Shown in pieces: positions 12,667 to 15,175 of a stretch of 15,175 bases of DNA. Position 1 is the first letter of the stretch. Every line of letters begins with the position of its first letter. The position numbers and the translations under genes were made by a program. The notes beneath the pieces were generated by a model, which saw only the letters and a list, made by a program, of their open reading frames with translations, searched no databases and had not been told where the DNA came from. Source of the DNA: Lysobacteraceae bacterium (lineage in GTDB: Bacteria > Pseudomonadota > Gammaproteobacteria > Xanthomonadales > Xanthomonadaceae); contig JAGNNB010000026.1 of NCBI GenBank assembly GCA_017990865.1, positions 1 through 15,175 on the forward strand, given 5' to 3'.

Positions 12667-13295
12667 TGCCGTCCACCATTCTCGATTGCGTAAATAAAGC
12701 GCTGGTCAAGATCGGCGCGGATCGGATTTCGTCCGGTGAATTTGCGTCGCCATCAAATAAAAACTCACGCGAAGCCAGCGCAATTTACCTGTCGGTGCTC
12801 GACGCCGAACTGAGGAAAAATACGTGGCGGTTCGCGACGTTCAGGTCATCGCTCCCTGTTTCCGGTCTAACGCCAGCGCTCGGCTACACGTCCGCTTACG
12901 AGTTCCCGACATCGATCGTCGTGCTGCGACTGATACAGGTTGGCGAGCATTATCCGGGCGCCGAAATCGTCGATTACGTTACAGGGGATGATGCGCCTTA
13001 CGCCTACGAAAACGGGGTGATTTCGACGAATGACGCTGGACCGATCCGAGTCAAGTACGTATCGCGCATCAGCAACATCGCGCTGATCGATCCGTTCGAC
13101 GACTCGCTGTTCGTCGAAGCCTACGCATGCAAGCTTGCGATGGAGTTGGCCGAAGTCATTACCGCGTCAGACGCCAAGCGCGAGCGCGCATCTCGCGAAT
13201 ACCGCGACGCGATCATGGAGGCGGTCCGCACCAACGCAATCGAAGCGCCGCCGAATAAGGTGGCGGACGATACCTGGATTTTGTCGAGGCTTTAA
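12666..13295 (+). CDS. Tail tubular protein A / adaptor (T7 gp11 type)
   Basis: This protein should form the adaptor ring between connector and tail nozzle. The 209-residue length fits the T7 gp11-like family. It begins with a helical part (I-L-D-C-V-N-K-A-L-V-K-I-G) and a region with A-I-Y-L-S-V-L-D-A-E-L-R-K and N-T-W-R-F-A-T-F near residues 39-60, both characteristic of this family, then a strand-rich middle with Y-E-F-P, and a C-terminal helix with E-A-Y-A-C-K-L-A-M-E-L-A-E. The start overlaps the previous stop by one base (TAATG) and the stop overlaps the next start the same way. The next gene is the matching nozzle protein, which strengthens the call. Confidence 0.85.
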   Translation: MPSTILDCVNKALVKIGADRISSGEFASPSNKNSREASAIYLSVLDAELRKNTWRFATFRSSLPVSGLTPALGYTSAYEFPTSIVVLRLIQVGEHYPGAEIVDYVTGDDAPYAYENGVISTNDAGPIRVKYVSRISNIALIDPFDDSLFVEAYACKLAMELAEVITASDAKRERASREYRDAIMEAVRTNAIEAPPNKVADDTWILSRL

Positions 13296-15175
13296 TGTCA
13301 ACAGTTGCGCCGATCCAATCGAACTTCAACGGCGGCGAGCTATCTCCGGCCATTGAGGGCCGCATCGACATCAACAAGTACACCAACGGCCTGCAGAAGA
13401 TGCGGGGGTTTGTTCCGCTGGTACAGGGGCCGGCTCGCCGCCGATCTGGTACGCGATTTGTCGGCGAGGTCGAAGACTCCACGGTTCGCACGTGGCTGTT
13501 CTCTTTTATTTTTTCCGACGACGCCGCGTTCGTTCTTGAGTTCGGCAACAACGTCATGCGGTTTTACAGGAATCACGCGCGCGTGATTTACTCGAAACCG
13601 GGGAACTACAACGGCGCGACGCAGTACACGCAGGGCAGTCTAACGTTCTACACGGTCGATGGGAATTCGTATTACTGCATTAAAGATTCGCTCGGCAACC
13701 TGCCGACGGACCCGGTTTACTGGTATCTGTTGCCGTCACTTCCGCCGATTTACGAAATCCCGACGCCATGGGCGACGGCTGATCTGACGAAAGCCGACGG
13801 AACGTTCCGGCTATGGCTCGAACAGTCGGGGGATGTGGTCTATATCTCGCATCCGACAATACCGACGCAAAAACTGATTAGGGTTTTCACGACCGGATTT
13901 ATTTTGACGCCGGCACCATTCAAAAACGGCCCCTTTGTCGGCGTGAATCCAGACGAGACGCGCACGGTGTACGCCAGCGCGGAGACGGGAACCGGCATTA
14001 CGCTGACCGCTAGCGCGGCTATTTTCGACGCGGGCCAGATCGGTTCGCAGATGCTGATCGAAACGAAGTTGTCCGACACAGTCCCGCAGTGGGAGCCGGG
14101 GAAGGTTGTCGCGGCTGGCGTGACTCGCCGCAGTGACGGCAGCTATTACCTGTGCGCGGTCGCAGGCACGACCGGCGGCAGTAAGCCGGTACATCTTGAG
14201 GGTTCGCGCTACGACGGCGATCCTGGCGCACAGTGGACTTACCTGCATTCCGGGTATGGGGTTGTGAAAATCACAGCGATCGGCGGGGGCGGAACCACGG
14301 CAACCGCCGATGTGCTCTCGCGTATTCCATCGCAGGCCGTTGGTGTCGGCAACCCGACGACGCGCTGGTCGTTCGCCGAATTCAGCGCGCAGCTTGGATA
14401 TCCATCTCACTGCGCGTTCTTTCGCGAACGGCTATGGCTGTTCCGCGGAGTGCAGGCGTGGGCATCGGTCGCATCGGACTTTGAAAACTTCGCGAACCGC
14501 GACGGCCCCGATGTAACGGCAGATATGGCAATCTCGATCAACTTCGCATCCGATCAGATCAACGACATTGCATGGGTCGCGCCGGCCAACGCCTTGCTTG
14601 TCGGTACGGTCGGCAATGAGTTCGCGATTAGCGAGCTGTCGTCGAGCGAACCAATCGGCCCGGCGAACGTGCAAGTCAACGCGCAGACTGCGCATGGATC
14701 CCGACAGGGGCGCCCAATGCGCGGCAATGATTCGATTCTGTTCGCGCAAAAATCAGGCCGCAAGCTGCGCGAAATTCGGTTTTCGTTTGAGTCGGACGGG
14801 TATGCGACGACCGACCTTACCGTGCTGGCCGATCACGTCACGAAAGGCCAGATTGTGCAGATGGCGTATCAGCAGGAACCGCACAGCATCGCGTGGTCGG
14901 CGTGCAACAATGGCGAGCTGATCGGGTTTACGTTCAATCGCGAGCAGGACGTTCTCGGGTGGCACGTACACCCGATCGGCGGAACGGCCGCGGCCGTTGA
15001 ATCGGTCGCCTGCATCCCGTCGCCTGACGGTGCGCGAGACGAGTTGTGGATGATCGTGAAGCGGACGATCGGAGGCGTAACGAAGCGCTACGTCGAATGG
15101 ATGGATCGCGACTTTATCAGCAGTGAAGGTATGACGCTAAACGATGCGTTTTTCGTCGATAGCGGTATCAGCTAT
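13295..15175 (+). CDS. Tail tubular protein B / nozzle (T7 gp12 type), 3' end outside window
   Basis: The frame runs from ATG at 13295 to the window edge (627 codons) with no stop, so the C-terminus is missing. GAGG at 13286-13289 gives the ribosome binding site, and the start overlaps the previous stop (TAATG). The N-terminus has the family signature: F-N-G-G-E-L-S-P near residues 9-16, then D-I-N-K-Y and R-R-R-S-G-T-R-F-V-G-E. The rest is strand-rich, as expected for the beta-propeller-like nozzle that closes the short tail and channels DNA. R-L-W-L-F near residue 380 is a recurrent motif of these proteins. T7 gp12 is about 800 residues, so perhaps a fifth or more is outside. Fibre or spike genes would be expected next. 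Confidence 0.88.
   Translation, partial: MSTVAPIQSNFNGGELSPAIEGRIDINKYTNGLQKMRGFVPLVQGPARRRSGTRFVGEVEDSTVRTWLFSFIFSDDAAFVLEFGNNVMRFYRNHARVIYSKPGNYNGATQYTQGSLTFYTVDGNSYYCIKDSLGNLPTDPVYWYLLPSLPPIYEIPTPWATADLTKADGTFRLWLEQSGDVVYISHPTIPTQKLIRVFTTGFILTPAPFKNGPFVGVNPDETRTVYASAETGTGITLTASAAIFDAGQIGSQMLIETKLSDTVPQWEPGKVVAAGVTRRSDGSYYLCAVAGTTGGSKPVHLEGSRYDGDPGAQWTYLHSGYGVVKITAIGGGGTTATADVLSRIPSQAVGVGNPTTRWSFAEFSAQLGYPSHCAFFRERLWLFRGVQAWASVASDFENFANRDGPDVTADMAISINFASDQINDIAWVAPANALLVGTVGNEFAISELSSSEPIGPANVQVNAQTAHGSRQGRPMRGNDSILFAQKSGRKLREIRFSFESDGYATTDLTVLADHVTKGQIVQMAYQQEPHSIAWSACNNGELIGFTFNREQDVLGWHVHPIGGTAAAVESVACIPSPDGARDELWMIVKRTIGGVTKRYVEWMDRDFISSEGMTLNDAFFVDSGISY

Overview
The window looks like the replication, packaging and head/neck part of a short-tailed (podovirus-type) phage or prophage of a GC-rich, probably proteobacterial, host. 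All supported genes are on the + strand, packed tightly with many 1-8 nt overlaps, and base composition is GC-rich except for one AT-rich island near 4051-4255. The structural gene order (small and large terminase, T7-type head-tail connector, Bbp19-like protein, scaffold, coat protein, probable cement protein, tail tubular A and B) matches what I recall of Bordetella phage BPP-1 and relatives. No integrase, repressor, lysis gene, tRNA, insertion sequence or CRISPR array is visible, so lytic versus temperate lifestyle cannot be decided here.

Positions 1-1170 hold a run of five very small genes, chained mostly by ATGA-type stop/start overlaps, including a 57-aa candidate membrane peptide and an 82-aa protein with a four-cysteine zinc-ribbon-like end. 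A 155-nt leader follows, with a hairpin whose right arm covers the ribosome binding site of the next gene. Positions 1326-4052 encode a 908-aa fused primase-helicase (CHC2 zinc finger, TOPRIM-like domain, proline-rich linker, DUF3987 P-loop domain). An in-frame internal ATG with its own ribosome binding site at the linker suggests a second, helicase-only product, as in T7 gene 4.

Directly after it, 4051-4255 is an AT-rich stretch with a perfect 16-bp inverted repeat, four copies of a 14-mer (one with a mismatch) in alternating orientation, and a perfect DnaA box. I read this as the likely replication origin; it is the most interesting feature in the window.

Positions 4273-6704 hold a small gene, small terminase, a 98-aa unknown and large terminase. 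Positions 6758-10046 hold two tiny genes, the portal/connector, the Bbp19-like protein, the scaffold and a 67-aa protein. Positions 10176-11667 hold the major coat protein and a probable cement protein, each followed by a TTCG-capped hairpin. Positions 11718-12666 hold three small beta-rich proteins, one resembling a carbohydrate-binding sandwich. Positions 12666-15175 hold the two tail tubular (adaptor and nozzle) proteins; the second runs off the window. Together the genes start DNA replication, cut and pump DNA into a scaffolded procapsid, and build the neck and short tail.
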